The position numbers and the translations under genes were made by a program. This document shows, one piece after another, positions 22,205 to 32,186 of a stretch of DNA of 64,000 nt. This stretch comes from Flectonema sp. DT1601 (lineage: Eukaryota; Euglenozoa; Diplonemea; Diplonemida; Diplonemidae). The DNA lies in contig OZ025854.1 in the NCBI GenBank assembly GCA_964019425.1, positions 310,001 through 374,000 of the forward strand, read 5' to 3'. Position 1 is the first letter of the stretch, and each line of letters begins with the position of its first letter. A model generated the notes under the pieces. It had not been told where the DNA came from. It saw only the letters and a list, made by a program, of their open reading frames with translations, and ran no database searches.

Positions 22205-22272
22205 AGGGCAAAGGTTCTTTCCTACACAAATAGTTTCAGAACAAGCATTCATTACAAAATCCAAAATGGCTG
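22205..22272 (+). repeat. Left terminal inverted repeat of the MULE
   Basis: Pairs with 22865-22933 on the opposite strand at roughly 80-85 percent identity by eye. Only the segment just after the first eight bases is poorly conserved. Confidence 0.8.
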
Positions 22273-22434
22273 TAAACCGTCCAGTTCGATCCTGGGTGAG
22301 TATTTTTTTTTCTTTCGATTTTTTTTAAAATCAAATTTCTCACAGTTTTCGCTTTAGCTCGCAACAATAACTATCATGCCTGTCCCTGTTCGGAGTCTTT
22401 CTGTTGGACGCTTGCCACCTGTCAGGCGCATTCC

Positions 22435-22850
22435 GTGGTACCCTGTACATCACGGTTGGAATGGATGCTGAGAGACACGTTTCCCCTTAATACCTACACC
22501 TCCAACGCAGTTGAGTGCGTTAATTCAATCTTTCGGGAAGCCCGCAAGGGAAGCTTGCTGACTGTCATCCAGGACACCCGCAGATGGACTACAGACACGC
22601 TTGCTAAGCGAAAGGGTCTGCTTGCTGCAACTCTACAGCCGGAATCCCCAGTACCCTCTGTGGAAAAACATACGGGAGCAGCTAGCAGACGCTTCGCTGT
22701 GGGAAGTAACACAAGTGAGCAAGAAGGGGCTGTGGGAGCTACGACGGTCCCTAGCGAGCAAAACAGTTCGATTGATTGATGGTTGTTTGACATGTGATTG
22801 CTACGACTTCCGTAAGAGCAACCTTCCAGGTGGCGGTCTCATCCCGTATA
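22435..22850 (+). pseudogene. MULE transposase C-terminal fragment, frameshifted
   Basis: The first frame contains SNAVECVNSIFREARKGSLL followed by IQDTRRW. This matches the region after the DDE core in MULE transposases (typically SNAAESFNSxxxxARxxP). After a shift into the next frame near 22600-22640 the reading continues as LYSRNPQYPLWKNI and ends with a SWIM-type CLTCDC. No start context or splice acceptor suggests expression. It was probably inactivated when the element lost its core. Confidence 0.65.
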
Positions 22851-22864
22851 TAGTTTTTGGACCC

Positions 22865-22933
22865 CAGCCATTTTGGATTTTGTAATAAACGCTCGTTCTG
22901 AAACTATTTGTGTAGTAAACGCTAGTTTGCCCT
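22865..22933 (-). repeat. Right terminal inverted repeat of the MULE
   Basis: Reverse complement matches 22205-22272. It ends in TTTGCCCT, the complement of the AGGGCAAA that opens the element. Confidence 0.8.
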
Positions 22934-23427
22934 AAAGAGAAAGAGGAGGGAGTTGGAAGAGACTGCAAACAGCCAGTGGTAAATTCAAATCTATGAGATT
23001 GAAATACGAAGGAGCCGTCAAACTATTCTGTGCAGTTGGGAAACCCAGGCTGAGTTTGGCGGATCGACATCCCTGCAGTAGGTGAACCTGTGAGAGACGG
23101 TTACCAGCTTACGCCAGTTTTGTAATAGTGACACCCGTTCTGAGGTTCGCGGTTTTTATTTAGCCAGCTCTTTCCAACCCGGGAGGGTATTTGTCAGAAC
23201 GGCTGAGGAACGGATGAGGTGCGTAGAATTACATGAGCCGATCACTAGAAGTAAGTACTTTGCATGTCGGATGTTCTTTTACTTACTTCTGTGCTTTAAT
23301 TTTTTCGAACCGTTCCAAAAAGAAAAATTGATGAGCCATTTAACGGAAACTCTTGCGGGGGGCACTTTTTTATTGCTTCTTCTAAATAAGATTGGAAAGT
23401 GTATTCTTCCAAGGAAGGTATCTCTGT

Positions 23428-23495
23428 TGCTTCAATATGAATCGAACTTCAGCCTCCTGAGCTTTTCGTCGGTAGGGATGTTACTCTAATTAACC
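23428..23495 (-). other. tRNA-like sequence, degenerate
   Basis: The minus strand reads TTAATTAGAGTAAC (D-arm-like), then CCTACCGACGAAAAG in anticodon position, then GAAGTTCGATTC (box-B-like) at tRNA spacing. Stems pair poorly. It lies just before the presumed splice acceptor of the MORN gene and resembles four other tRNA-like sequences in the window. Confidence 0.3.
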
Positions 23496-23515
23496 CCCCT
23501 TCAGTCCTTCAGCAT

Positions 23516-25594
23516 ATGCATCTTCTTAAGAAGGCGCAAGCAGCAGCTGGGGCTTCTGTTAATGATAGGCCGATCTTCTCAAAGCCGCAATCTGAGGCAG
23601 GGAATGAGAGTCGGAGCAAGACGGTAGTGCGCGAACATGGAACGTTGCGGTACCGAGCACCACAACAGATGCGAGATGAGAGTGGAAAGCCACTGAAGTT
23701 AGAAGGTGGGGAGAAATTCCAATATGGAGATGATGAACAAAAGGAATTTACCAACACCGACTACGCTAATGGAATGTTAGTATCCGTCTATGAAGGGGAG
23801 ATACGAGATCAACGTAGAGACGGAACTGGTACATATACCTACACCAAGGGTGAAACTTTTGACGGTGCCTGGAGGAATGATAAACGTCACGGACAGGGTG
23901 TTCTTTCTATGACAACTGGACATCGCTATGAGGGAGATTGGCAAAATGATACGATGTCTGGTGCTGGTAGAGAGCAGTTTGTTAAGGGAGAGATTTACAC
24001 CGGAACTTACGCTAACGGGAGGATGTCAGGAAATGGTATTCTCGATTATAACACTACCGGCACTCTTTTTGAAGGTGAATGGCTAGATGGTAGAAAACAT
24101 GGAAAAGGTCGTATTCTATACGGTAACGGAGATATATTTGAAGGAACTTGGCAACACGGAAGACGCCACGGTCGCGGGACCACAACATATGCAAAGGGTG
24201 GAAAGGTTTATAGTTCCCAGTGGGTTGACGGTAGAATGGTCGACGGTATGAAATTCGTAAGTGGACCTCCAACTGATGCTGGAGCGACATTCTCTGGACA
24301 AACAGTACCAAATGAGAAGGGCATTCAAATAAAGACTGGTCCTGGTACTGTCAGATTCTCTAACGGTGATACTTTTGAAGGGAACTGGGTCGACGGAAAA
24401 CGTGAAGGCCAGGCAACTATTCGCTACGCAAAAGGAGGAAGGACGTACTCATCTAATTGGAGAGATGGTCAACTAATTGGTGATATGATATACCAAGGTG
24501 AATCAAGTAATCCATTTCAGAGTGGCAGCCCTCAGAGAAACAACAGTCAACGTCGACGTATCAAATTAGATAAAACAACAATACTCCCACTTGACATTAG
24601 TAAGTGGAAACCAAAGAAGAATATTAGTCGACCGTCAACTGATTCTTTCTTACGACTACAACTTGCATTTGAAGCCCTCGATAAAGATTCACAAATGTGT
24701 ATCAGAGTCTCATCATTATCAGAGGCACTGACAAGTGGTTCGGGTAGTGAACAACAATTTGAAGAGATTCTTCAAGCAGCAGACCGTGACAACACTGGTG
24801 ACGTTGATCTTTATTCTCTTCTAAGAGCGTGGTACCCACAGGCTCTCCGCAGTGATGTTGACAAGTATTTAGCTACTTTCATTACACCAAAAGAATTACT
24901 ACAACACAGAGGAGAAGTATGTGGTGTTCCAAGTAGTAATAAAGGATTTATTCACGTAGCTGATGGAGGTGGCGAACTTTCATTAGAAACTCTTCTGATT
25001 ATCGGAAGTGCTATTGGAACAGAGAGGTTTACAGAGACTCAATTTCGTAAAAGTATCGCACGTACAGATAAAGAAACAGTTAACTTTGTTGGTTTGTTGG
25101 ATGTTTGGTATGAAAATGTTCCCATTGATATGATTGCGAGGTCTGAACTAACGTATCTTCCCGAAGGTGATTTAGATTCTATCTTAGATGACTTTAATAA
25201 ATATCAACAAGATGGAAACCTTGCCGTACAAGAATTCAAAGAAGCACAAGATCGCTATCAACTCTGGTTAGCACAATATGATGGAGCCAGTGAAGGAGAA
25301 GTAGTTCCATTTTTATCTCTTCCAAGTACTCCTCAAGACGAGCTTCATTTCGCTATGTTACCAGGGGCTTTCAAAGGAGAACCATATTGGCCTTTAGGTC
25401 CAATCACGCTTACTGTACGAATGCTTGAAGTTATTGATAAAATGCAAGGACGTTGGGTTGAGCTTGTTGATTTGTTGTGTTTTAACTATCCAAACATCTC
25501 TTGTTCTCACACTAAAGAACGATTCTTAGACAGAAAACCTGCAGGGAAGGAATGCCAGTGTGAGATCCACCAATCTTTGAGTGATATTAATTAG
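23516..25594 (+). CDS. MORN-repeat protein with EF-hand-like C-terminal half
   Basis: 692 residues in one exon, starting 3 bases after CCTTCAG. Residues about 85-330 contain roughly nine MORN repeats of the form YEGxWxxGxxHGxGxxxxxxG, for example GTWQHGRRHGRG and GNWVDGKREGQ. A linker and a low-complexity segment follow. From about residue 370 the protein has EF-hand-like helices with one good calcium loop (DRDNTGDVDLYS), and two further related helical units near 490 and 545. MORN proteins bind lipids or organise membrane-associated cytoskeleton; in kinetoplastids a MORN protein marks the flagellar-pocket collar. A calcium-sensitive scaffold role is inference. Confidence 0.9.
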   Translation: MHLLKKAQAAAGASVNDRPIFSKPQSEAGNESRSKTVVREHGTLRYRAPQQMRDESGKPLKLEGGEKFQYGDDEQKEFTNTDYANGMLVSVYEGEIRDQRRDGTGTYTYTKGETFDGAWRNDKRHGQGVLSMTTGHRYEGDWQNDTMSGAGREQFVKGEIYTGTYANGRMSGNGILDYNTTGTLFEGEWLDGRKHGKGRILYGNGDIFEGTWQHGRRHGRGTTTYAKGGKVYSSQWVDGRMVDGMKFVSGPPTDAGATFSGQTVPNEKGIQIKTGPGTVRFSNGDTFEGNWVDGKREGQATIRYAKGGRTYSSNWRDGQLIGDMIYQGESSNPFQSGSPQRNNSQRRRIKLDKTTILPLDISKWKPKKNISRPSTDSFLRLQLAFEALDKDSQMCIRVSSLSEALTSGSGSEQQFEEILQAADRDNTGDVDLYSLLRAWYPQALRSDVDKYLATFITPKELLQHRGEVCGVPSSNKGFIHVADGGGELSLETLLIIGSAIGTERFTETQFRKSIARTDKETVNFVGLLDVWYENVPIDMIARSELTYLPEGDLDSILDDFNKYQQDGNLAVQEFKEAQDRYQLWLAQYDGASEGEVVPFLSLPSTPQDELHFAMLPGAFKGEPYWPLGPITLTVRMLEVIDKMQGRWVELVDLLCFNYPNISCSHTKERFLDRKPAGKECQCEIHQSLSDIN

Positions 25595-25939
25595 AGAGAG
25601 AAACAAATGAGATCTGTGCTGCTATTTTTTATAGATCTTTTTTTTTTTTTTTTTTTTTTTTTTTTCCCTCATCTCCCAGCCCCATGTTGTCTTTGGATAT
25701 GTGTATATTTCTTATTTTATTTATTTTTTTTGGGAATTAAGTTTCTCGTAGTTTCCTTTTTTTTTCTTCTGTTTTTCTTAGCACATAGATGAAGAATAGC
25801 TCAACCTCTTTATAGGAAAATACAATGTCTGGTTTAGCGTAAGCATGATATATATGGAAATCAACATTATAATAACTGGCTTACTAACCCTAACCAATAA
25901 ATGTTTTTTCAGAAAATTACAAAAAACATAAAAAAAACT
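25595..25939. other. Intergenic, T-rich
   Basis: Contains a T run of about 27 at 25638-25665 and a pyrimidine tract leading to TTTTTTCAG (25912), the presumed acceptor for MOZART1. No gene is seen. Confidence 0.6.
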
Positions 25940-26125
25940 ATGCAGTCTGCGCAAGATACTCAAATTGCTGATGCTCGGGATACTATGTCGATCATAAGAG
26001 AACTATCGAGTGAATTGAATACTGGATTGGATGATGAGTGTTTGAGATTAATTACAGCGCTGTGTGAACATGGTATCCAGCCTGAGGCATTGGCAGATGC
26101 GATTCTCAGAAATTCAAAGCGTTGA
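25940..26125 (+). CDS. MZT1: MOZART1, gamma-tubulin complex subunit
   Basis: A complete 61-residue protein. Residues about 10-58 align with MOZART1: ARDTMSIIRELSSELNTGLD, then LxLITALCEHGIQPEALADAI, matching the family's xxSxxLNTGLDxExLxxCVxLCExGxNPEALAxVI. MOZART1 binds the N-terminal region of gamma-tubulin complex proteins and helps recruit and activate the gamma-tubulin ring complex at microtubule-organising centres. The protein is at the short end of the family, lacking the tail found in animals. The start is the ATG 28 bases after TTTTTTCAG; the leader between is A-rich. An alternative in-frame start upstream would precede the acceptor. Confidence 0.93.
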   Translation: MQSAQDTQIADARDTMSIIRELSSELNTGLDDECLRLITALCEHGIQPEALADAILRNSKR

Positions 26126-26361
26126 AAAAAAAAAAAAAAAAAAAAATACTTTCTGTAGACTGCAAGAAGCTGTAGTCATTACTACGTTCGAACAGCATTA
26201 GATTAGGTTTTTCTATTTAGTTTTTTTTTTTTTTCTCTTTTTTTTTTTTTTTTTAAATTAGAATATTTTTTATTTGTTTTGTTTTCTTTTTAAAAAAAAA
26301 AAAAAAAAAAAATGGTAATTTTTTTTAATATCAATTTCCTTATTAAGGTGTAACACACTAA

Positions 26362-27957
26362 ATGGAAAGCTACCACAAGGTGTCCAGCAGCACTGCTTAT
26401 GATGATAAAATTGAGTCAACTGCGAGACACCACGTTGAAGTTTATAGAAGAAGAAAACATCGACAACAGCAGACTATCAGTGAGGGATACCATTCTGGAT
26501 TAGAACTACCAAAAGGAGCAAGTCGAGCAATATCAGATCGAATGGAAAGATGGGAAGCAGATAAAGTTCAATACAGTAGCGAATCTCAGTATTTAAGAGC
26601 AAGGTTGGAGTACTTGGAGGATATTGTAAAGCTTCAGAGAGATACTGTTGAACGTCCTCTTCGAAGGACAAATGCAGATTTGGAAGTTAAAGTTGAACGA
26701 CTTCAAAATCAAATAAACATCGTAGCAGGTCAGCTAGACACTCAATCTAAGGAACTCGCAGCAGCTGAATCTCGTGCAGAAACTGCAGAACAAACAGCAA
26801 GAGCAACCGCAATGACTGAAAGGAGTGAACGAGATAGGATTATTTCTGTTCATGAACAGCATCTTGCTGCTGAGCGTAGAGCGAATGCTTCTGAAGTTGA
26901 TAGGCTCACGGCAGAGCTTAAAATCACTGAAAGCAATCTCGCTTGTACTCCGAGCCAAGCAACTACTCCTCAAGGAAGTAATCGCACCCATCAACGTGAA
27001 GAGAAACTTAAACTTGAAACTCTTAATAATGAACTTCGGAAATCTCTTTCAGAGAAGGAGCAATCAATAGAAGCTTTACAAACCCGATTAAGACAAGTTG
27101 AAGATCAGGTGACTATCAGTGAAGATACTGAAGAACATCTATGTCTTCTCAAAGTTTGGGAAATATTATCTAAAATGACTCACGACACTGATCGATACAA
27201 AGGAGGTCTTCGTGCTGCTGTTGCTCAAATGGAGTTGGGAGGTATCGACAGATCCTCTGCGAGACCAAAGGGAATCGTGTCAACGCCTCCGACATCTGCT
27301 TCATTAAGAAAATGGGTAAACTCTTTATTATTATTATCAGAATCTATCGCGGATATGGTTGGTGAAGGACGTTCATACAGCGTTGCTATTCTTAAGAAAG
27401 TTCTTGAGGCTCATCAACATGCCCTTGAAGTTGGAAATGAAAAAGAACGAAGCACAGCATCAATGAAAGCACTTGAAAAACAACGTCTGAATGAAGTAGA
27501 GAGAGATAGAGATGAAGAACGGAAGTTATTTGCTCGAGAGAGGGAGCGGATGAAATCTGAAGCAGGAGCGTTGAGAAAGAGTTTTAATGAACTCCAAGTA
27601 AGGGCTCAGAGGAATTTATCAACCATTGATAGTGACACGCAGACGATGGCTTCATTCTCTCAAGCGGCCACTATTTATACTCAGACTGCTGCTTCAGCTG
27701 ATCCTGTATTCGACCAGTTGAAGACGGATATGGAGTTTAAAGACGCTCAAATATCAGATCTCAACCTCTCAATAGCAACCCGAGACTCTTCAATCTATTC
27801 ACTTCAAGAACAGAGAGAGCGATTTCTTAATTTTATATTCGACACGAAATCAACAGACGATACCGCTCCAGGTATCCACCAACGTCTTGAACACGGTAGT
27901 CCAAAGCGACCTAGTGAATTGGCACAAGAAAGTACACTGGAATTCATATCAAGATAA
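26362..27957 (+). CDS. Coiled-coil protein, function unknown
   Basis: 531 residues, one exon. Nearly continuous heptad-rich helix from about residue 60 to 250 and again from 355 to 430, with Gln/Glu/Arg-rich sequence. Between them is a more globular stretch (about 255-345, with LLKVWEILSKM and LRKWVNSLLLL). The C-terminus has a third short helix and a basic, polar tail. No enzymatic motif, signal peptide or membrane segment. It follows MOZART1 by 236 bases and would be co-transcribed with it; a centrosomal or basal-body role is possible but unproven. The acceptor-like site before it (TTTCCTTATTAAG, ending 26347) ends in AAG rather than CAG. Confidence 0.75.
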   Translation: MESYHKVSSSTAYDDKIESTARHHVEVYRRRKHRQQQTISEGYHSGLELPKGASRAISDRMERWEADKVQYSSESQYLRARLEYLEDIVKLQRDTVERPLRRTNADLEVKVERLQNQINIVAGQLDTQSKELAAAESRAETAEQTARATAMTERSERDRIISVHEQHLAAERRANASEVDRLTAELKITESNLACTPSQATTPQGSNRTHQREEKLKLETLNNELRKSLSEKEQSIEALQTRLRQVEDQVTISEDTEEHLCLLKVWEILSKMTHDTDRYKGGLRAAVAQMELGGIDRSSARPKGIVSTPPTSASLRKWVNSLLLLSESIADMVGEGRSYSVAILKKVLEAHQHALEVGNEKERSTASMKALEKQRLNEVERDRDEERKLFARERERMKSEAGALRKSFNELQVRAQRNLSTIDSDTQTMASFSQAATIYTQTAASADPVFDQLKTDMEFKDAQISDLNLSIATRDSSIYSLQEQRERFLNFIFDTKSTDDTAPGIHQRLEHGSPKRPSELAQESTLEFISR

Positions 27958-28235
27958 AACACTTAGGTGTAATTCTTTATTTGTATTGTTGTCGTAGATT
28001 TTTTTTTTTTTTATAAAGTTTTTTTTGTTGAAGTAATTTTGATTTGTTTTCCCCCTTCTTTTTTGCTGTCAGTTCAGCAAAAAAAGAAGAAAAAAAAAAT
28101 AAAATATAGAATCCTAACCTTTTATTAGAATATCCGTGCGTTGTTTAGCAATATATATATTTTTTTGTTATTCTTCTTTTTTTTTGTATTTTATGTTACT
28201 GATATCACATAACTCACACTCAGAAATGTAACACC

Positions 28236-29189
28236 ATGCGGATCGGTATAAGATCGAAGGATGGAAACTGGCACTACATCACAACAACAGGTGATGACAA
28301 TGAGGAGCTGTATTGGATGGGTGGAGGGGACTACAAAGGAATATACGATAATGACAGTAAGAGGTCGTTTGAAATAATTTCAGGAGGAGAGGCGGTAGTA
28401 CGCGCTGTGAAGGTACAGCTCAACAACAGAATAAGACGTCTATCTGACAAGCAAGGAGGGGAAGCAACACATGTTGCAATAGGTGATGGGGATAAGAATT
28501 TTAATTTAATGAAAATATCTGACAGAGACTCACCGACTCCAGGACAAAAAAGAAGAAATCCGGAATTGACATCTGACGACAGTCCATCTGGTAAATTACA
28601 CCGTCCTTTGAGAGTACCTCCACCTCCTCCTCCTACGTTGAAAGCTACAAAAAATAAGTACAATCCTAAGGCACCGACACCAGCAACTTCTGTTACAACT
28701 GATGATTCGAATTCAGTGAAAGAAATCCTAAAATCTGGTCCCAGAACAGTACGAGTCATGTCTGAGATCTCAGTACAACCTGAGGATTTAGTACCTGAAG
28801 TGTCAGACATAGAGACTCATCCAGTTCAACTCATTAATTGTGAGAAACTGATACCTGACGGATCTTGGCCTTGCTCTAAGAAACTCTCTTCTACTCTCTT
28901 AGATACTTGGGATCAGTCGTACTCTTCTTTTAGTAAAACATGGAATCAGTTCCCAACGGTATCAAATCTTTATAAATCTCATTCTACTGGAGATATCACA
29001 ACCTCGTTAACTACTAAAGAGATAGAAGACAGGGTCGATTTATTCAAAGAGCTATTGAATGAAAAATCACTTTCGAGATTCTTTGAAAAGCGGCAATCTG
29101 AAGATATTGCAGGTGGTGGGAAGAAAGGTAAAAAGGGCGGTAAGAAAGGATTTAAAGGATCGAAAGGTAAGAAGAAATCCAAAAAGTAA
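28236..29189 (+). CDS. Unknown protein with Lys/Gly-rich tail
   Basis: 317 residues. The first 60 or so look globular (RSKDGNWHYI, ELYWMGGGDY), followed by a Pro/Thr/Ser-rich linker with a run of six Pro, then an acidic-to-neutral region with Trp-containing stretches (DGSWPCS, LDTWDQSY). The last 25 residues are a GGKKGKKGGKKG-type basic tail of the same composition as the proteins at 8.7 and 10.1 kb. The family is not recognised. The ATG at 28236 is preceded by ATG-TAA (28226-28231), a minimal upstream start-stop directly after the presumed splice acceptor CTCAG (28223). Confidence 0.7.
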   Translation: MRIGIRSKDGNWHYITTTGDDNEELYWMGGGDYKGIYDNDSKRSFEIISGGEAVVRAVKVQLNNRIRRLSDKQGGEATHVAIGDGDKNFNLMKISDRDSPTPGQKRRNPELTSDDSPSGKLHRPLRVPPPPPPTLKATKNKYNPKAPTPATSVTTDDSNSVKEILKSGPRTVRVMSEISVQPEDLVPEVSDIETHPVQLINCEKLIPDGSWPCSKKLSSTLLDTWDQSYSSFSKTWNQFPTVSNLYKSHSTGDITTSLTTKEIEDRVDLFKELLNEKSLSRFFEKRQSEDIAGGGKKGKKGGKKGFKGSKGKKKSKK

Positions 29190-29344
29190 GCCACAGGAGG
29201 AATAATATATATTTTTTTCAGCTTTTGTCGGTTTCCGTCACAGCCAAAATAATAATACAAAAAAGGCTGATTTGCAATTCAAATTTTTCTTTTCAATTGA
29301 TCTCCATAATTACAATCCATATCTACCTTCAACAGTATTATCAG

Positions 29345-30025
29345 ATGGCAGGTATTGAAGTGGTACCTCCGCTGAAGTGCATGGAGGGTGTTTGTGAAGT
29401 TGTTGGTGTTGCGAGTATGTTAGTAGCAGTAACAAGAGGCAGACTATCTGCGAAGAACATCACATTATTATTTATCGGTTGTTGTATCGTTGGATGGGTT
29501 ATTGGATGTTGGCAGAGAGCACTACTTTGGGGAGCAATGTGTTTGATGCTTCACTGTTTAGAACACGTTCACGGATCTCTCGCTATTCAAGCAATGGTTA
29601 AGATTCCTTTATTAGCTTCATGGTATTTTCAAGGAAGAAGTCCTCAGGTAGCTATTGCGTTATCAGCTTTATACGCGACGGAGGGTGATTTTGTTGTCTG
29701 TGTTGGTTTGTGGACTTCATTGTTGTGTCCGATGTGGAGATCAGGAACTATACTTCCGATTACAGCATTGCTCATTGATGGTTTCCCGTCGTTGTTTCGA
29801 CATTTTGCAACAACTTGTTTGACAGCGCGAAAGCAAACCGTTATAATGAGATACGCCAATGCGTTTAGTATTTTAATTCTCACGGTAGTTTCAGTTACAC
29901 ATGCGGTAATTACTCCGAGTGGTCCTAGTTTCATTCTCGGACTTGCATTGTTATTCTCACATATTCATTCTTTATTTCTCAATAATAAATCATTATATCG
30001 CCAACCTTCAGTTATATCTGGATGA
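29345..30025 (+). CDS. Multipass membrane protein, function unknown
   Basis: 226 residues from an ATG that immediately follows TATTATCAG. If trans-splicing uses that AG, the native 5' UTR would be nil. An alternative acceptor lies 11 bases upstream. There are about six hydrophobic segments: near residues 18-28, 40-55, 58-75, 85-115, 125-160 and 185-215. Cys and Trp are frequent in the first half. No transporter signature or charged membrane motif that I recognise. The frame is open upstream to 29225, but that part precedes the acceptors. It is the last gene before a 6.4-kb gene-free stretch. Confidence 0.7.
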   Translation: MAGIEVVPPLKCMEGVCEVVGVASMLVAVTRGRLSAKNITLLFIGCCIVGWVIGCWQRALLWGAMCLMLHCLEHVHGSLAIQAMVKIPLLASWYFQGRSPQVAIALSALYATEGDFVVCVGLWTSLLCPMWRSGTILPITALLIDGFPSLFRHFATTCLTARKQTVIMRYANAFSILILTVVSVTHAVITPSGPSFILGLALLFSHIHSLFLNNKSLYRQPSVISG

Positions 30026-30251
30026 GTATATTTCAACTCATTTTTTATTTATTAACTGAAGCTCAATATAAGGATAAGGACCGCCCAACAGATAAGACAA
30101 CATGTCTGATTTACACTTCACACACACACATACGTGTTTTTTTTACGGTACAACGTTTACACCAAAAAAACGATAACCAAAAAAAAAAATAAAAAAAAAG
30201 TGTTATTTTTTGGATCAACACAGTGAATCGTTGTAAATAATGTTGGAGTGG

Positions 30252-30284
<33 letters not shown>

Positions 30285-32145
30285 CCCCTTTATGATCCGT
30301 TTTCTTATTTTTTTGATTGCCTTTTGTAAGAGATTACGAAAAAACATCAGTTTTTGCTTGACCAGACAAAAATTGTGTGTTTTTTTTGGCAAATGGAATA
30401 AGGAAAAGTGAAGAAGGAGGAAGGGAAAAAAAAAGAAAAAAAGAAAAAAAATAAAAAACTAAGGAGTGTTGTGAGAAAGAGAAAGGTAACAACACACAAA
30501 ACAAAAAAGAAAATATTTTATTTGAACCGCAACTTGAAGTAAAAAATATTCTAATGAAATAAAACAGTATCACAGCAAACTGATTTTTTTTTTTGAAATT
30601 ACTTTTTTTGTTGTTAGAAACCGTAAAGTCAACATAACCTAAGATAAAGGTGCGTTGATATCTGTTAATTTCAAATTACAACGGGAAAAAAAAAAAAAAA
30701 AAAATTACGATTTTCGATGCTAGGTTGATATTAGTTTTTATTTCTATTTTTTTTTTGTTGTTGTTGTGTTGTTTTTCTTTGACGCAGTAAAATAAGAAAC
30801 GAATGAACCGAAAAAAAAAAAAAAAAAAAAACATTTTCCAACAAAATTATACCGCACAATCACTCATTGTGTGATTATCTATTGGGATTCCCACTTTCTA
30901 TTTTTTTCAGTTAGTTTGATTTGTCTTTCTTTTTTATTTTTTTTATTTGTATAACAAGAAAAAAAAAAAACTTTAATAAACATCGCATTTAATAAGAATG
31001 AGAGGGGAGAGAGAGAGAGAGAGAGAAAGGTCGTCGAGGCAGTATTTTTTATTTTAACTCTTTTTGTGATTATTACTTTAAGAGGGAGTTAATTCACATA
31101 GTGTACTAAAAAAAAAAGGCAAAAAAACAACAACAACAACGTTGTCATAATATTGATCGTTGATCCGTCTGTTCTTAGCAACATTATTATTTTTTTGTTT
31201 TCCAAGTGCGGGATTTCGATTTGCACAAATGTTGGCATTACAAAAAGAATTAACAAACGAACGGAAGTCGTGAACTATTTTTTTTTTTTTTTTTTTTAAA
31301 ATGTGTTTATTGGAAAGAACTTAATAAAAGTCAAAAAAAAAGTGTATTCATGATATTTGTGTTTACGTTTTTGTTGTCTTCTCCGCGTGTTGTGTAGTAA
31401 AAAAAATAAATAAAAAAAAAAATTAAATAGTCGATCACGAAGTTGGAGTTTCCGTTGGGTTCTCTCTTCCTCTGTTTTATTAAAAAGTTGATGTTTGTTT
31501 TTATTTAGTATTTTATGATAAGTTCTGTTGCTTTTTTTTATTTTTATTTTTATTTTTTATCTCTTCCTCCTATTCGTTATTTTTAAATATTATCATCCAG
31601 TTGGGGGTTGTCTTTGATGTTTTTATTTTATTTTATTTTTTATACTGATTCATGAGTATTGTGTTGTGTTTTTTTATTTATTTATTATTATGGGGAAATA
31701 TACGATTGATAAAATTGGTTATTGTCTATGATGAGATGTAGTTTTTATTTTTTTTTCCCGTTTTTTTTTTTTTTTGCATTTAACAAGTATTGTAAGAACG
31801 AAAAAGAATGTTGGCAGCACACGTAAACCTCCTTTAGCTTTATCAGTTTAAGTCGGTTCACGGTTTCGTGCACAAACAAAAAATCATAGTGTTATATCAT
31901 TATTTTCTGTATAGTTGAAGTTAAAGCCAATTCTTTTTTCTGTAGGTACTTTGAAGTAACGAATGAAAAAAAAAGCAAAAAAAAAAAAAACTCCCTGGCG
32001 ATGTGTATCATGTGCAAGTCAGTATGTCTTTTATGTGGATTATTGTGCGCGTGAGTCTCCTTTTTTATTTTTATTTCTTTTCGTTTCATTCAAAATTTTT
32101 TTTTTATTATAAAAATACCAATAAACCTCCTTAGTTAAGGGTGTT

Positions 32146-32186
<41 letters not shown>

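Larger units (their letters stand above)
22205..22933 (+). mobile_element. Mutator-like (MULE) DNA transposon, short decayed copy
   Basis: Bases 22205-22272 and the reverse complement of 22865-22933 form terminal inverted repeats of about 68 bp. They start AGGGCAAA and share a long identical core (TACACAAATAGTTTCAGAAC, then TTACAAAATCCAAAATGGCTG). Between them the + strand encodes the C-terminal part of a MULE transposase. One frame (22435-22620 or so) has SNAVECVNSIFREAR, and a second (about 22620-22850) ends in a SWIM-like CxC pattern (CLTCDCYDF). The two frames differ by a frameshift. The DDE catalytic core is missing, so the copy is not autonomous. No convincing 9-bp target duplication is visible. 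The element is 729 bp long. Confidence 0.75.
21380..23515. other. Intergenic region holding a tRNA gene and a MULE remnant
   Basis: 21380-21980 has no recognised gene; a 75-codon open frame at 21619 shows no domain or nearby splice signal. A tRNA-Ala (minus strand) lies at 21982-22054, a short Mutator-like element at 22205-22933 and a tRNA-like sequence at 23428-23495. 22934-23427 is of mixed, fairly GC-rich composition with nothing I recognise. Confidence 0.6.
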
